This document shows, in pieces, positions 25,037-33,711 of a stretch of DNA of 64,000 nucleotides. This stretch comes from Deinococcus roseus (GTDB lineage: Bacteria > Deinococcota > Deinococci > Deinococcales > Deinococcaceae): contig NZ_BMOD01000013.1 of assembly GCF_014646895.1 (NCBI RefSeq), forward strand, positions 1-64,000, read 5' to 3'. The notes beneath the pieces are model-generated. The model was not told where the DNA came from, ran no database searches, and saw only the letters and a program-made list of their open reading frames with translations. Position 1 is the first letter of the stretch. Each line of letters starts with the position of its first letter. The position numbers were made by a program, and so were the translations under genes.

Positions 25037-26010
25037 TGCGGGTCGGCATCATTGGTTCTGGCACCATGGGCCTCACCCACCTGCAGGCCTGGAAGAACCT
25101 GGGGGTGGAGGTGGTGATGCACAGCCAGGACCAGGCCCACGCCCTGCACCTCGCCCAGCAGCACGGCATTTCCACCATCCTGACTCTGGAAAGTCTTTTT
25201 GACCATGTGGACATCGTGGACATCTGCACCCCCACCGAAACCCACAAGGACCTGACTTTACAGGCCGCCCGTGCAGGCAAGCACGTGATCTGCGAAAAGC
25301 CGATGGCCCTCTCAGAGCAGGACGCACAGCAGATGATCGAGGCCTGTGCACAGCACAAGGTCAGGCTGTTCATTGCGATGGTGGTGCGCTTTTTCCCTCA
25401 GTATACCGCTGCCCAGAAGATGATTCAGGAAGGCCGCATTGGGCAACCTCGTGTCTTGCGCCTCAAGCGGGTGGCCAATCCCCCTTATGGCGGAAGCGCC
25501 TGGTTTGCCAACGAACAGCGTTCCGGCGGGATGCTGGTGGACATGATGCTGCACGACATCGATTACGCCATCTGGTGCGCAGGTCCGGTAAGCAGGGTCT
25601 ACGCCCAGTGCACCCGTGCAGGGATCCGCCAGTATGCACAGGCGATTCTCACCCACACGGGAGGGGCCATCAGCCATGTGGAATGCGGATGGGTGTACCC
25701 TCCGGGCGTGTTCCGCACCGGCCTCGACATTGCAGGCAGTGAAGGCCTGATCGAGTGGTCCTCAGATCAGCTCCCCACCCTCCGGCACCTGCAGGCAGAA
25801 GAGAACAGCAGCAAACCCCAGGTGGGCCTCCCTGCCGTTGCAGGAGCAGATCCCTTCCTGCTCGAACTGCAGCATGCCCATCAGGCCATAGAGAGTGGAA
25901 CCGAATTCAGAGTCACCTCTCAAGACGCCCTTTACGCCCTGAGGGTGGCCCTGGCTGCCCGCGAATCTTCCCGGCACCACACCGCCATCAACCTCGGGAG
26001 GCACCCATGA
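25036..26010 (+). CDS. Gfo/Idh/MocA-family oxidoreductase A
   Basis: A 324-residue NAD(P)-dependent sugar dehydrogenase-like protein. The Rossmann motif GIIGSGTMGLTH is at the very N terminus; the catalytic EKP motif is in GKHVICEKPMALS, and the C-terminal alpha/beta domain carries the HDIDYAIW helix with the conserved Asp/His. It may act on inositols, amino sugars or keto sugars. ATG 25036 overlaps the permease stop by one base; an adjacent GTG (25033) is also possible. Its stop overlaps the next gene's ATG. Confidence 0.9.
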   Translation: MRVGIIGSGTMGLTHLQAWKNLGVEVVMHSQDQAHALHLAQQHGISTILTLESLFDHVDIVDICTPTETHKDLTLQAARAGKHVICEKPMALSEQDAQQMIEACAQHKVRLFIAMVVRFFPQYTAAQKMIQEGRIGQPRVLRLKRVANPPYGGSAWFANEQRSGGMLVDMMLHDIDYAIWCAGPVSRVYAQCTRAGIRQYAQAILTHTGGAISHVECGWVYPPGVFRTGLDIAGSEGLIEWSSDQLPTLRHLQAEENSSKPQVGLPAVAGADPFLLELQHAHQAIESGTEFRVTSQDALYALRVALAARESSRHHTAINLGRHP

Positions 26011-26990
26011 ACATCGGCATTCTGAGTTTTGCCCACGTGCACGCCGAACATTATCAGGCACTTTTAAAGGCCACCCCCGGTGTGAATTTTGTGGGGTACT
26101 GGGACGATGGTCCAGAAGCAGGGCTTTACGCCAGCCTGTATGGCATCCGGCAGTTTGACACCCCAGAAGCCCTGCTTGCTGAGGTGGAAGGGGTCGTGGT
26201 CTGCAGTGAAACCTCCCGTCACCTGGAATTCGTGAAGCTCGCGGCACAATCGGGCGTGCATGTCCTGTGTGAAAAACCCATCGCCACCACCGTGCAGGAT
26301 GCTGAGGCCATGAGAGACATCTGCGAGAATTACGGGGTGCGCTTCATGACCGCCTTCCCGATGCGCTTTGACCCCACCCTGGTCAACCTGCGGGAAAGAC
26401 TGACGGCCCAGGAACTCGGGACGGTCCTCGGGGTGAACGGCATCAACCACAGCGAGAACCCCACCCACCACCGCAAATGGTTTGGGGACCCGGCACAGTC
26501 GGGTGGAGGGGCCGTGATCGATCACGTGGTGCACCTGGTGGATCTGGTGCGCTGGGCCTTTCAGACCGAGGTGCAGTCGGTGTACGCCAGCATCCAGTGG
26601 CAGATGGACCCTTACAAACTGGACACCGGAGGCCTCTTGCTGTTAAACCTGCAGAACCGCGTTCAGGTCAGCATTGATTGCAGCTGGAGCCGCCCCTCAA
26701 GTTACCCCCGCTGGGGCCACTTCAAACTGGAAGTGATCGGCGAAGAAGGGGTCTTGTTCATTGATCCCTTTGCCGACCACATGACGGTTTACGGCAAGAA
26801 CACCCCTGCAACCTGGATGGGTTTCGGGCCAGATCCCATTCAGGGCATGCTGGACGCATTTGTGGATGCTGTGAAAAAAGGAGAACAGCCTGCAGTCGGC
26901 TGGCAGGACGGTTTTGAGACTTTGAGGGTGATTCAGGCCGTTTACGAGTCGGACCGCACCGGTCAGCCTGTGGAATTGAGGCCCCTGTGA
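26007..26990 (+). CDS. Gfo/Idh/MocA-family oxidoreductase B
   Basis: A 327-residue second dehydrogenase. The nucleotide-binding N terminus is GILSFAHVHAEHY, lacking the usual G-x-G-x-x-G, while the catalytic motif GVHVLCEKPIATT and the later HVVHLVDLVRWAF helix are kept. The altered glycine loop suggests changed cofactor handling, perhaps a tightly held NAD as in some isomerases or epimerases of this family. The ATGA overlap with gene A and GGGAGG upstream show tight coupling. The pair may work in sequence (oxidation, then reduction). Confidence 0.88.
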   Translation: MNIGILSFAHVHAEHYQALLKATPGVNFVGYWDDGPEAGLYASLYGIRQFDTPEALLAEVEGVVVCSETSRHLEFVKLAAQSGVHVLCEKPIATTVQDAEAMRDICENYGVRFMTAFPMRFDPTLVNLRERLTAQELGTVLGVNGINHSENPTHHRKWFGDPAQSGGGAVIDHVVHLVDLVRWAFQTEVQSVYASIQWQMDPYKLDTGGLLLLNLQNRVQVSIDCSWSRPSSYPRWGHFKLEVIGEEGVLFIDPFADHMTVYGKNTPATWMGFGPDPIQGMLDAFVDAVKKGEQPAVGWQDGFETLRVIQAVYESDRTGQPVELRPL

Positions 26991-27028
26991 CCTTTTTGCA
27001 GAACACTCCAGCCCAGGAAGAACCCATC

Positions 27029-28066
27029 ATGTCTGACCCCCTGATGCTGCAGGAAGCCCGTGAATTTCCCCGCCTTGCCCTGATGCAGGCTGCCCACAAC
27101 CGGGATTTGCTTCGCGAACTGGCCCGGCGCATCCAGCGTTTCAAGCCCAGATTTGTCGCCACCGTGGCCAGAGGGTCCAGCGATCACGCCGCCCAGTTTG
27201 TGAAATACGCCTTTGAAACCCAGCTGGGCTGGCCTGTGGTCAGTGTGGCCCCCTCGGTGGTGAGTGCCTACCACCAGCAGTTGCAGTGGGAAGGTGCCCT
27301 GGTGATCGCGATCTCCCAGTCGGGTGCCTCACCAGATGTGGTGGAGCCTGTAGAACAGGCCAGAAAAGCTGGAGCCCTCACGGTGGCAATGGTGAACAGT
27401 GAAGATTCTCCACTGGCTCAGGCTGCAGAGTTTGTGGTGCCCCTCAGGGCCGGGGAGGAGAAGGCCGTTGCCGCCACCAAGAGCTTTCTGGCCAGCCTCA
27501 CGGGTGCCTTGCAGCTCTTGCAGGAACTTGCGCTGGACGCCACTTTAAACAAGGCCATGGGGTGGCTTCCCGAAGCCCTGCAATCCACACTGGAACTGGA
27601 AAGTCTGACAAAAGCACGTGCAGAACGCTTCCGATTTGTGGAGCATCTGGTGGTCCTGGGGCGGGGAATGCACCTTGCCGTTGCCCATGAAACCGCCCTG
27701 AAACTCAAGGAAACCTCGGGGATTTTTGCACAGGCCTACTCTGCTGCAGAATTTGCCCACGGTCCCATGCGGGTCATCCGGGAAGGTTTTCCTGTGCTGT
27801 GTTTTCAGGGCATGGACGAAACCCGAATGCTCACTTCTGCGGCCTGCCTGGCCCTGAAAGAACGGGGCGCAGACCTCTCCGGATTTGGATGCGGCCTGAA
27901 TGGGGAATCCCTGCATGACCTCAGAACCATGCCCACCGGGCACCGTCTGACCGATCCCCTGCCTGCCATGGTGGCTGCTTACTTCTTTGCAGGCCATCTG
28001 GCCCTGCACAGAGGTCTGAATCCTGATGCGCCTCCATCCTTGCAAAAAGTCACGTTGACCCGTTGA
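27029..28066 (+). CDS. SIS-domain protein, glucosamine-6-phosphate deaminase/isomerase type
   Basis: A 345-residue protein with two SIS phosphosugar domains, like the isomerase half of GlmS and the NagB-II/AgaS deaminases. Domain 1 has VARGSSDHAAQFVKY and AISQSGASPDVVE; domain 2 has LGRGMHLAVAHETALKLKET and AAEFAHGPMRVI. There is no glutaminase domain, so it should deaminate or isomerise rather than make GlcN6P. AGGAAG precedes ATG 27029. It ends the ROK 2 operon and points to an amino sugar as the imported substrate, although nagA and a kinase are missing here. Confidence 0.87.
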   Translation: MSDPLMLQEAREFPRLALMQAAHNRDLLRELARRIQRFKPRFVATVARGSSDHAAQFVKYAFETQLGWPVVSVAPSVVSAYHQQLQWEGALVIAISQSGASPDVVEPVEQARKAGALTVAMVNSEDSPLAQAAEFVVPLRAGEEKAVAATKSFLASLTGALQLLQELALDATLNKAMGWLPEALQSTLELESLTKARAERFRFVEHLVVLGRGMHLAVAHETALKLKETSGIFAQAYSAAEFAHGPMRVIREGFPVLCFQGMDETRMLTSAACLALKERGADLSGFGCGLNGESLHDLRTMPTGHRLTDPLPAMVAAYFFAGHLALHRGLNPDAPPSLQKVTLTR

Positions 28067-28083
28067 CTGCCCCCAATCCAGGG

Positions 28084-28111
28084 GAACACCACCCTGCAGA
28101 GGGTGGTGTTC
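28084..28111 (+). terminator. hairpin ending the ROK 2 operon
   Basis: GAACACCACCCT and AGGGTGGTGTTC pair perfectly (12 bp) around GCAG, 18 nt after the SIS gene; only a weak T-rich tail follows. Confidence 0.6.
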
Positions 28112-28230
28112 TGGTTCTCGGGCTGCCTTCAGGGAGGCAAAAATGGCTTTCATCCAGGGCGGTGCTGTCCAGCTGAAACAGTGGGTGATGGTGGGAAGTC
28201 AAAATCATAAAGAACCTCTGGGGTTTTGGG

Positions 28231-28371
28231 TCACAGCTGGCTTTCTCCAAAAGCATACTGGGCCGCAAGGCTGGCCGCACCCCGGCCCCAGCTGGTGAAA
28301 TCCTCTGGATGCCAGGGCACCAGTTTCACGGGCGTGGGGTGGGCAGACTGGGCGTGCAGGGTGGCAAGCCT
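28231..28371 (-). pseudogene. C-terminal remnant of a third ROK repressor
   Basis: The minus strand encodes about 46 residues ending in a stop at 28231, including VKLVPWHPEDFTSWGRGAAS and LAAQYAF. This matches the C terminus of ROK 1 (LIVPWDKDDFTPWAQGAASL, AVQSAF) at the same distance from the stop. Everything upstream, including HTH and Zn motif, is missing; the sequence switches abruptly to an unrelated gene on the other strand. It cannot be functional. Confidence 0.8.
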
Positions 28372-29041
28372 GCTGTTTGATGCTGGACAAATCAATTCTC
28401 CAGCCCTCCTGCAAATCGGGGAGGCTGGCTCCAACAAGAACCACGCAGCCAACCCCACCAGCGTGCAGGATGTGTATTTCCGCATTGGGGGTGCAGGGGC
28501 AGGCAGGGCCACCCAGAGCCTGATCGTGAACAGCTCCAACACACTCATCGACCACATCTGGGCCTGGCGGGCAGACCACGGGGCAGGCGCAGGCTGGACC
28601 AGCAACACCGCAGACACCGGGGTGCTGGTGAACGGCAACAACGTCACGGCTTACGGACTCTTTGTGGAGCACTACCAGAAACACAACCTGATCTGGAACG
28701 GCAACGGAGGCCGGGCGTACTTCTTCCAGAACGAAATGCCCTACGACCCACCCTCCCAGAGCGCATGGCGCAACGACGCACTGGGTTACGCGGCCTACAA
28801 AGTGGGAGCGAATGTCACCATCCACCAGGCCTGGGGCATCGGGGCTTACTGCTACTTCAATGTGAACCCGGCCATTCACGCTTCCAGTGGCGTTGAAGTG
28901 CCCAACACCCCTGGAGTGAAAATCACCAGTGCCCTCACCGTTTCCCTGGCTGGAACGGGCACCATCGACCATGTGGTGAACAGCGCTGGAGCACAGACCG
29001 ACCTGAACACCACGGCCAGCACCCTGGTCAGCTATCCCTGA
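28370..29041 (+). pseudogene. 5'-truncated secreted beta-helix protein
   Basis: About 223 residues starting at LLFDAGQINSPALLQIGE and including SVQDVYFRIGG, NTLIDHIWAWRADHGAG, NNVTAYGLFVEHYQKH and the C-terminal VPNTPGVKITSALTV. These are the C-terminal rungs of secreted right-handed beta-helix proteins often annotated as coagulation factor 5/8 or adenylyl-cyclase-like. The frame stays open upstream to 28226, but those residues are antisense to the ROK remnant. Signal peptide, N-terminal half, promoter and ribosome site are all gone. Confidence 0.75.
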
Positions 29042-29077
29042 CCCTGAGCACAACAGCCACCCAGAAGATGCAAAGCA

Positions 29078-29109
29078 GAAAACCACGGATCAATCCGTGG
29101 TTTTCTTTT
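29078..29109. terminator. bidirectional terminator between convergent genes
   Basis: GAAAACCACGGAT and ATCCGTGGTTTTC form a perfect 13-bp stem followed by CTTTT on the + strand. It lies between the beta-helix remnant and the convergent beta-propeller gene. Confidence 0.85.
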
Positions 29110-29117
29110 ACAGCGGG

Positions 29118-29981
29118 TCACAAATCCAGCAGCACCACACTGTTTTCCTCCACCAGGGGAATCAGCAGCCTGTTGCGCTTCTGGTCATGACCGATGTCTG
29201 CCGGAGAAGAAAGGCTTCCCAGCAGCACCGTGACCTCCCCTGTACCAGACACCTGAAGGATCGAGTGGGTGGCCCAGCTGGACACCAGGTAGCCGCTGCC
29301 CACCTGCACAAGGCCATCCAGGTCACCGCCGGGAAGCCGCACAAAGCTGCCTTCTTCTCTGCCATTCTCCCCCACCCGGTACAGTTCGTTCGATGCCATG
29401 GGGGCCACCAGCAGGGTGCCGTCCTGCTGCACCAGCAAACCGTTGGGCTGGGCCAGACTTTTGCCGCTGGCCAGCACTGTCACCTGATCGTCCGGGGCGA
29501 TTTTACAAATGGCATCGGTGCCGGATGGAGAAAAGTCAGAGCGCAGACCGCTGTCTGAAACATAAACGTTGCCCTGCGCATCTGCAACCAGGTCATTGAG
29601 GAATGAGCTTTCCTGGATGACCACATCCCGCAAGAATTGCCCGGTTTTGCGGTCAAACAGGCGCACGGTGTCGATGTCTGCCACATACAGAAGGTCCCCC
29701 ACAATCGCAGTGCCTTTGGGAGCATGGAGGGTCACACCATTTGTGCCCCCTGCAATCCAGCGGGAGCTCAGGATCTGCCCATCGGGAGAGACCTGGGAAA
29801 TGAAACCATTGTTGTCTTTGGATGTGGGGTTTCCGTTGATGTTTGAAACCAGATAAATGTCGGCCTGGGCATCATACAGCACGGACTCCGGGGTCTCAAA
29901 ACCCAGAATTTCCAGAGGGGCAGCCCAGGCTGCAGACAGACCAGCAAAGGTGAGGGCAGTCCAAAAAAACAGGGTTTTCAT
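29118..29981 (-). CDS. secreted SMP-30/NHL-type beta-propeller protein
   Basis: A 287-residue protein with a signal peptide (cleavage near AAWA-APL). The rest shows repeated blade-like segments (GDLLYVADIDTVRLFD, GNVYVSDSG, NGLLVQQDGTLLVAP, RNRLLIPLVEENSVV) as in six-bladed propellers of the SMP-30/gluconolactonase and strictosidine-synthase-like group. Whether it is an enzyme or a binding protein cannot be said. AAGGAGATCCTG gives a strong ribosome site for ATG 29981. A broken paralogue lies at 33098-33395. Confidence 0.83.
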   Translation of the reverse strand: MKTLFFWTALTFAGLSAAWAAPLEILGFETPESVLYDAQADIYLVSNINGNPTSKDNNGFISQVSPDGQILSSRWIAGGTNGVTLHAPKGTAIVGDLLYVADIDTVRLFDRKTGQFLRDVVIQESSFLNDLVADAQGNVYVSDSGLRSDFSPSGTDAICKIAPDDQVTVLASGKSLAQPNGLLVQQDGTLLVAPMASNELYRVGENGREEGSFVRLPGGDLDGLVQVGSGYLVSSWATHSILQVSGTGEVTVLLGSLSSPADIGHDQKRNRLLIPLVEENSVVLLDL

Positions 29982-30221
29982 CAGGATCTCCTTAAAGTGG
30001 GGGATGAACAGGGGTGCCAAAACACAGAGGAGCTGCCCTCGCCCCATCTGGAACGAGAGAAAAACTGGTCTTTGCAAATCAAGGATCGAGCACTTCTTTT
30101 CCCATCAGTTTATCTGGCAGCAGGGGATGGTGAACAGCAAGCTGATCTAGGTTACTGCGCCCTTTCAAAGGCGGGCTGGACCGACCTCTGGGAAAAGGTC
30201 GTGCAACAGCCAGACCCAGGA
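29982..30221. other. intergenic, no gene seen
   Basis: Upstream region of the beta-propeller gene. A small hairpin (CGACCT/AGGTCG, 30182-30201) is present, but no convincing promoter or reading frame was found in either strand. Confidence 0.5.
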
Positions 30222-30251
30222 GAAAAAAGAGCCTGATTTTCCTGCAGGCTC
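30222..30251 (-). terminator. rho-independent terminator of the hydrolase gene
   Basis: On the minus strand GAGCCTG, a 9-nt loop, CAGGCTC and then T6: a good U-tailed terminator about 130 nt after the hydrolase stop. Confidence 0.75.
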
Positions 30252-30330
30252 CTCAGAAGAGCAGCAGAGGGACCGCCTTCTGGCAAAAGCATTTCCATAA
30301 ACCAACCTGACGCTTTGGGGCAAAGACAGA

Positions 30331-30358
30331 GACAAACACCCCGTCTGGGGTGTTTGTC
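30331..30358 (-). terminator. first hairpin after the hydrolase gene
   Basis: GACAAACACCCC and GGGGTGTTTGTC pair perfectly around GTCT, 21 nt after the hydrolase stop; a broken T-rich tail follows on the minus strand. Confidence 0.65.
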
Positions 30359-30379
30359 TTCACTTCCATGGACCTGAAT

Positions 30380-31729
30380 TCAAAAGGGAGAGGCGAACAC
30401 CAGAGGCGGCAAACTTTGCAGGCAATCCTGATTCACAGCAGTTCCAGATTCCAGAAACCCAGAGAGGATCTGCAAGGTGCACTGGAATTCCTGGGGGTTG
30501 CCGTAACTGCCATGCCCCCCAGCAGGCAGCACCACATGCAGGTGGTTCTTCAAACCCGGGCGCACCTGCTCTGCCTGGCTGGGGGGGGTGCGGGGATCCA
30601 GTTGTCCGGACAGCAAAAGCACTGGAAGGTCCGTCTTGAGCGGCGCATTGTAATCTGCTGGATCAGGCTGGAAAGGCTGACTGGTGTCCGTGCAGGGCGT
30701 GGCCTGAGGATGCGCAGCGCAATACATGTGCCCCCCCATCATCTGGGCCATCACCGAACCAAACGGGTTCTGTGCCGTCAAATAAATGCCTTTTTCCTGC
30801 ACCAGTTTTGCAAAATCCCCCACCGCCAGTTGATCAATGACCTTTGGAATGGACTGCGCCCGGTCATATCCATTCACGAAAATCAGGAACTTCAGGGCCT
30901 TCTGGTCAATGGTGAGGTCCTGCCCTCCCAGGCGCACCACCACAGGCTTCTGGGCCGCCTGATCCAGCAGGGCAGCGTAATCCACTTTCAGGGTGGGGTA
31001 CCATTTGGCGCAAACAGGGGACTCCTCGCACAACCCAATGATGTGCTCGATGTAAGCCCCCTGATCCACATCCTCAAACTGCGTGGCGTCCATCACGCCC
31101 TGCAACACCACTTTCTGGACACCATCGGGATGGTACTTCAGGTGTTTCTGGGCCAGGTAGGTGCCATAAGAAAGCCCATACAGGTTGATTTTGCCGCCCA
31201 GAGCAAGCTTGAGGTCCTGCAGGTCTTCGGCACTTTCCAGGGTGGTCAGGGTGGTGACATCCACGCCTTTTTGCTGCACGGCTTTGATGCAATCCTCCAC
31301 GCTGGGGGTGTTCTGGCAGGAGGTCTGGGGTTCACTTTTGCCTGATCCGCGCTGGTCATAGAGGATCACATCGCCCTGTTTCAGAAAGGCACCCATCCAC
31401 TCGGATTTTGCTGCCGGGTTGTAGAGGTTGGGCTGAATCCACGACTGAAAAAACCATTCCAGGGTGTCTCCCGGCCCGCCATTGAGCATGACGGTGGGGA
31501 TGCCCGGAGACTGAAAAGGGCTTTTGATGCGCAGCACATGCAGCTTGTAGCTGCCTTTTGTGGGGTCCTGATGCCGGACCGGTACAGACAGCTGATGACA
31601 GCTGAAATCCTGACCTTCCTGATAGGAAGCGCTGAATTGCAGGTTGCAAGGGGCAGGGGTCAGGATTGGAGCCGCCTGTGCAACGCTGCTGGCGGCGATG
31701 AACACAAACAGTGATTTGAACAATGTCAT
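30380..31729 (-). CDS. secreted alpha/beta-hydrolase (S33 aminopeptidase-like)
   Basis: A 449-residue hydrolase with a signal peptide (SVAQA-APIL). The oxyanion-hole motif is LNGGPGDTLEW, the nucleophile elbow is YGLSYGTYLAQ (Ser), the acid is probably the Asp in SGQLDPRTPP, and the catalytic His is in PAGGHGSYGN. This order and a C-terminal TAP-like domain fit secreted tripeptidyl/prolyl aminopeptidases of family S33. Several cysteines outside the active site may form disulphides. AAAGACATCC serves as ribosome site for ATG 31729. A palindrome lies 46 bp upstream and two hairpins lie downstream. Confidence 0.87.
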   Translation of the reverse strand: MTLFKSLFVFIAASSVAQAAPILTPAPCNLQFSASYQEGQDFSCHQLSVPVRHQDPTKGSYKLHVLRIKSPFQSPGIPTVMLNGGPGDTLEWFFQSWIQPNLYNPAAKSEWMGAFLKQGDVILYDQRGSGKSEPQTSCQNTPSVEDCIKAVQQKGVDVTTLTTLESAEDLQDLKLALGGKINLYGLSYGTYLAQKHLKYHPDGVQKVVLQGVMDATQFEDVDQGAYIEHIIGLCEESPVCAKWYPTLKVDYAALLDQAAQKPVVVRLGGQDLTIDQKALKFLIFVNGYDRAQSIPKVIDQLAVGDFAKLVQEKGIYLTAQNPFGSVMAQMMGGHMYCAAHPQATPCTDTSQPFQPDPADYNAPLKTDLPVLLLSGQLDPRTPPSQAEQVRPGLKNHLHVVLPAGGHGSYGNPQEFQCTLQILSGFLESGTAVNQDCLQSLPPLVFASPF

Positions 31730-31775
31730 GGATGTCTTTCTGGGTCTTGAATTGGAGATGAAAAGGTTTGCCCTG

Positions 31776-31791
31776 AGCGTTCACGAACGCT
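31776..31791. promoter_or_regulatory. 16-bp palindrome before the hydrolase gene
   Basis: AGCGTTCACGAACGCT has perfect 7-bp arms around AC, 46 bp before the start codon. It is a possible repressor site; the regulator is unknown. Confidence 0.4.
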
Positions 31792-31936
31792 GCGGGCGAA
31801 CGTCTCTGGGGTTCTGATGCACCACCCCTGTCAAAACAGCCGGAGGACGGGCATGTTCGGAGGTCTGGTTTGCCTCCAGAAGAACCCGTCTTCTTTTTAA
31901 AGTTGTGAAATCAACACCTGGATGAACTTCTGGGGT

Positions 31937-32311
31937 TTATTTCACGGCTTTGAACTGCTGGGTTTTGCTTGCCTGGCCCTTCAAGAGGGTGTAAGGGCTC
32001 AGCAGTGCCATGGCTCCAGCCATCAGGATGTACAGGGGCCACACCCGGCCCCAGTCCAGATTCAGCACAAAAATCAGCCCGGTGAGCACCACCGGCAGAC
32101 CCAGTGCAAAGGTGCCCCCCACCCTGGGGGTGTAACCCTCCTTCTGGTACCACTGGTAGGCCAGGGACCATCCCATGATCCCCGGGAACACGATGAACCA
32201 GGCCCACCAGTTGGGCAGCCCAACCTGCAATGTGAAAACGAGCGTCAAAATCACACCGGTCACAATGAGCCCAACAGTCAGCAATTTCCATCCTTCACTG
32301 CTTTTTTCCAT
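31937..32311 (-). CDS. small membrane protein of unknown function
   Basis: About 124 residues with four predicted membrane segments: LLTVGLIVTGVILTLVFTL, WWAWFIVFPGIMGWSLAY, TFALGLPVVLTGLIFVL and PLYILMAGAMALLSPYTLL. Short charged loops and no known motif. The start at ATG 32311 follows AGGTGAAGGC; an in-frame ATG at 32401 would add a 30-residue polar stretch. It lies between the hydrolase and thioredoxin genes, same strand as both, but with wide gaps, so co-transcription is uncertain. Confidence 0.65.
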   Translation of the reverse strand: MEKSSEGWKLLTVGLIVTGVILTLVFTLQVGLPNWWAWFIVFPGIMGWSLAYQWYQKEGYTPRVGGTFALGLPVVLTGLIFVLNLDWGRVWPLYILMAGAMALLSPYTLLKGQASKTQQFKAVK

Positions 32312-32499
32312 GCCTTCACCTGTTTTCGAAGCGCCCTCCTGGGTTGTCCCTGGTTGCAGGAGCAGTGCCATCAGAAAGAAATCACGCTTCTCATTTGACA
32401 TACGCTGTCATGACGCAAGAGGTTGCAATTGCCTGAATCAAGTCCAGCCCTTCCAGAGGTCCTTCTGCCGAAACAGGGTCAAGCATTCTCAAAACACCC

Positions 32500-32877
32500 T
32501 TACGTCTGAGGCTGGGAGCCCTGGGCTTCCGCAACTTTCTGGCGCACTTCTGCCATGTCGAGCGCCCGCACCTGACCAATCAAATCCCGCAAGGCATGTG
32601 CAGGCAACGCACCTGCCTGATTGAACAGCAAAATCCCATCCCGAAACACCATCAAGGTCGGAATCGACATGATCCGCGCGGCCTGAGAAAGCTCCGGGTT
32701 GGCCTCGGTGTCCACCTTCGCAAACACGATGTCCTGGTGTTCATTGGAGGCTGCTTCAAAGACGGGGGCAAATGTGCGGCAGGGTCCGCACCAGGAAGCC
32801 CAGAAATCCACCAGCACAATGCCGTCTGAGGCAATGGCCTCCTGAAAGGTCGAATAGGTGAGTTCACGGGTCGGCAT
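32500..32877 (-). CDS. thioredoxin
   Basis: A 125-residue cytoplasmic thioredoxin. The redox motif is WASWCGPC with Cys30 and Cys33, and the cis-proline loop is SIPTLMVFRDG. The C terminus is about 15 residues longer than the E. coli protein and ends in a helix with a polar tail. AAGGAGAAGCC gives an excellent ribosome site for ATG 32877. It is a single gene; whether it is the main TrxA or a paralogue cannot be told. Confidence 0.93.
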   Translation of the reverse strand: MPTRELTYSTFQEAIASDGIVLVDFWASWCGPCRTFAPVFEAASNEHQDIVFAKVDTEANPELSQAARIMSIPTLMVFRDGILLFNQAGALPAHALRDLIGQVRALDMAEVRQKVAEAQGSQPQT

Positions 32878-33097
32878 GGCTTCTCCTTATGGTGCTGCTG
32901 GTCTGGTCAGGTGATCCCAACGGGTGTCTGGGGGTTCTCTTCTGCTTCCTCTTTTTTCAGTGCAGAGGGAGAGTACGCTGTTGAATCCACCTTCCATCCT
33001 AATTCCGCAGGGTGAATTTGCGTGTGAGGATGGCTTCATTTTACTCACCAGCCGAAGCATGCCAAAAAGCAGAAGGGCTGTACGTCAAACCCACTGG

Positions 33098-33395
33098 TCA
33101 GGGACGGTTCTCAGAGAGCACCGGAATCAGCACGCGGTTGCGTTTGCTGTCGTAACCCAGGTCTGCAGGGCTGGCAATGCCTTTCAGCAGCACTTCTGCG
33201 TTGCCCTGGGGGTTGACTTTGTAAAGGGTCTGGGTTTCCCAGCTGGAAACCACCAGATCGTTGCCAACCTCCACCATGCCATCCAGTTGACCTCCGGGGA
33301 GGCTGGTGAACACTTCCAGCTTGCCATTCACCAGCCTGAACAGGTTGGCAGAGGAGTTGGAGGGGTTGAATCCAGTCAGAGGCAGCAACAAAAGC
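33098..33395 (-). pseudogene. remnant of a second beta-propeller gene
   Basis: The minus strand encodes GFNPSNSSANLFRLVNGKLE, SLPGGQLDGMVEVGNDLVVS and IASPADLGYDSKRNRVLIPV, closely parallel to the last 90 residues of the intact protein at 29118 (LPGGDLDGLVQVGSGYLVSS, LSSPADIGHDQKRNRLLIPL). The N-terminal two thirds, the signal peptide and the last strand are absent. The frame runs further upstream, but that part shows no propeller pattern. A dead gene or a recombination leftover. Confidence 0.75.
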
Positions 33396-33711
33396 ACCTG
33401 CAGCCAGAAATGTCCCAAAAGGCTTTCTTGACCTGCGCACCCTGACTGCCCGGGTTGGCAGGTGTGAAGGGGTCTGGGGAAAGTCGGTGGTTGGAGCATT
33501 TGACACAAGAATGATGAGGTGACTGCCTGGGTTGGTGTTGTTTGGAACAGCAAGATTCTTCTGAATCCTTCTGTTCCACTGAGAAATGCAGCAGGTTGTG
33601 GCCAGACCTCAGGGCCTGCCCATGAGACCCCGTTACTGCGTTGATCAGTGAAAAAACATCAACCACAGAGCAAACCGCTGATTCTTCGGTCAAAGGCTCT
33701 AAAATAACCCC
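33396..33711. other. intergenic, no gene seen
   Basis: Between the propeller remnant and the 33712 gene. No reading frame with family character was seen on either strand; only the -10 element at 33700 is noted. Confidence 0.5.
33700..33705 (+). promoter_or_regulatory. -10 element of a leaderless gene
   Basis: TAAAAT ends 6 nt before ATG 33712, and no Shine-Dalgarno sequence is present, implying transcription starts at or next to the start codon. Confidence 0.5.

Noticed and set aside
28226..28369. N-terminal part of the 271-residue + strand frame before the beta-helix fragment
   Set aside because: These codons are antisense to a ROK C-terminal remnant, so the frame is an accidental chimera.
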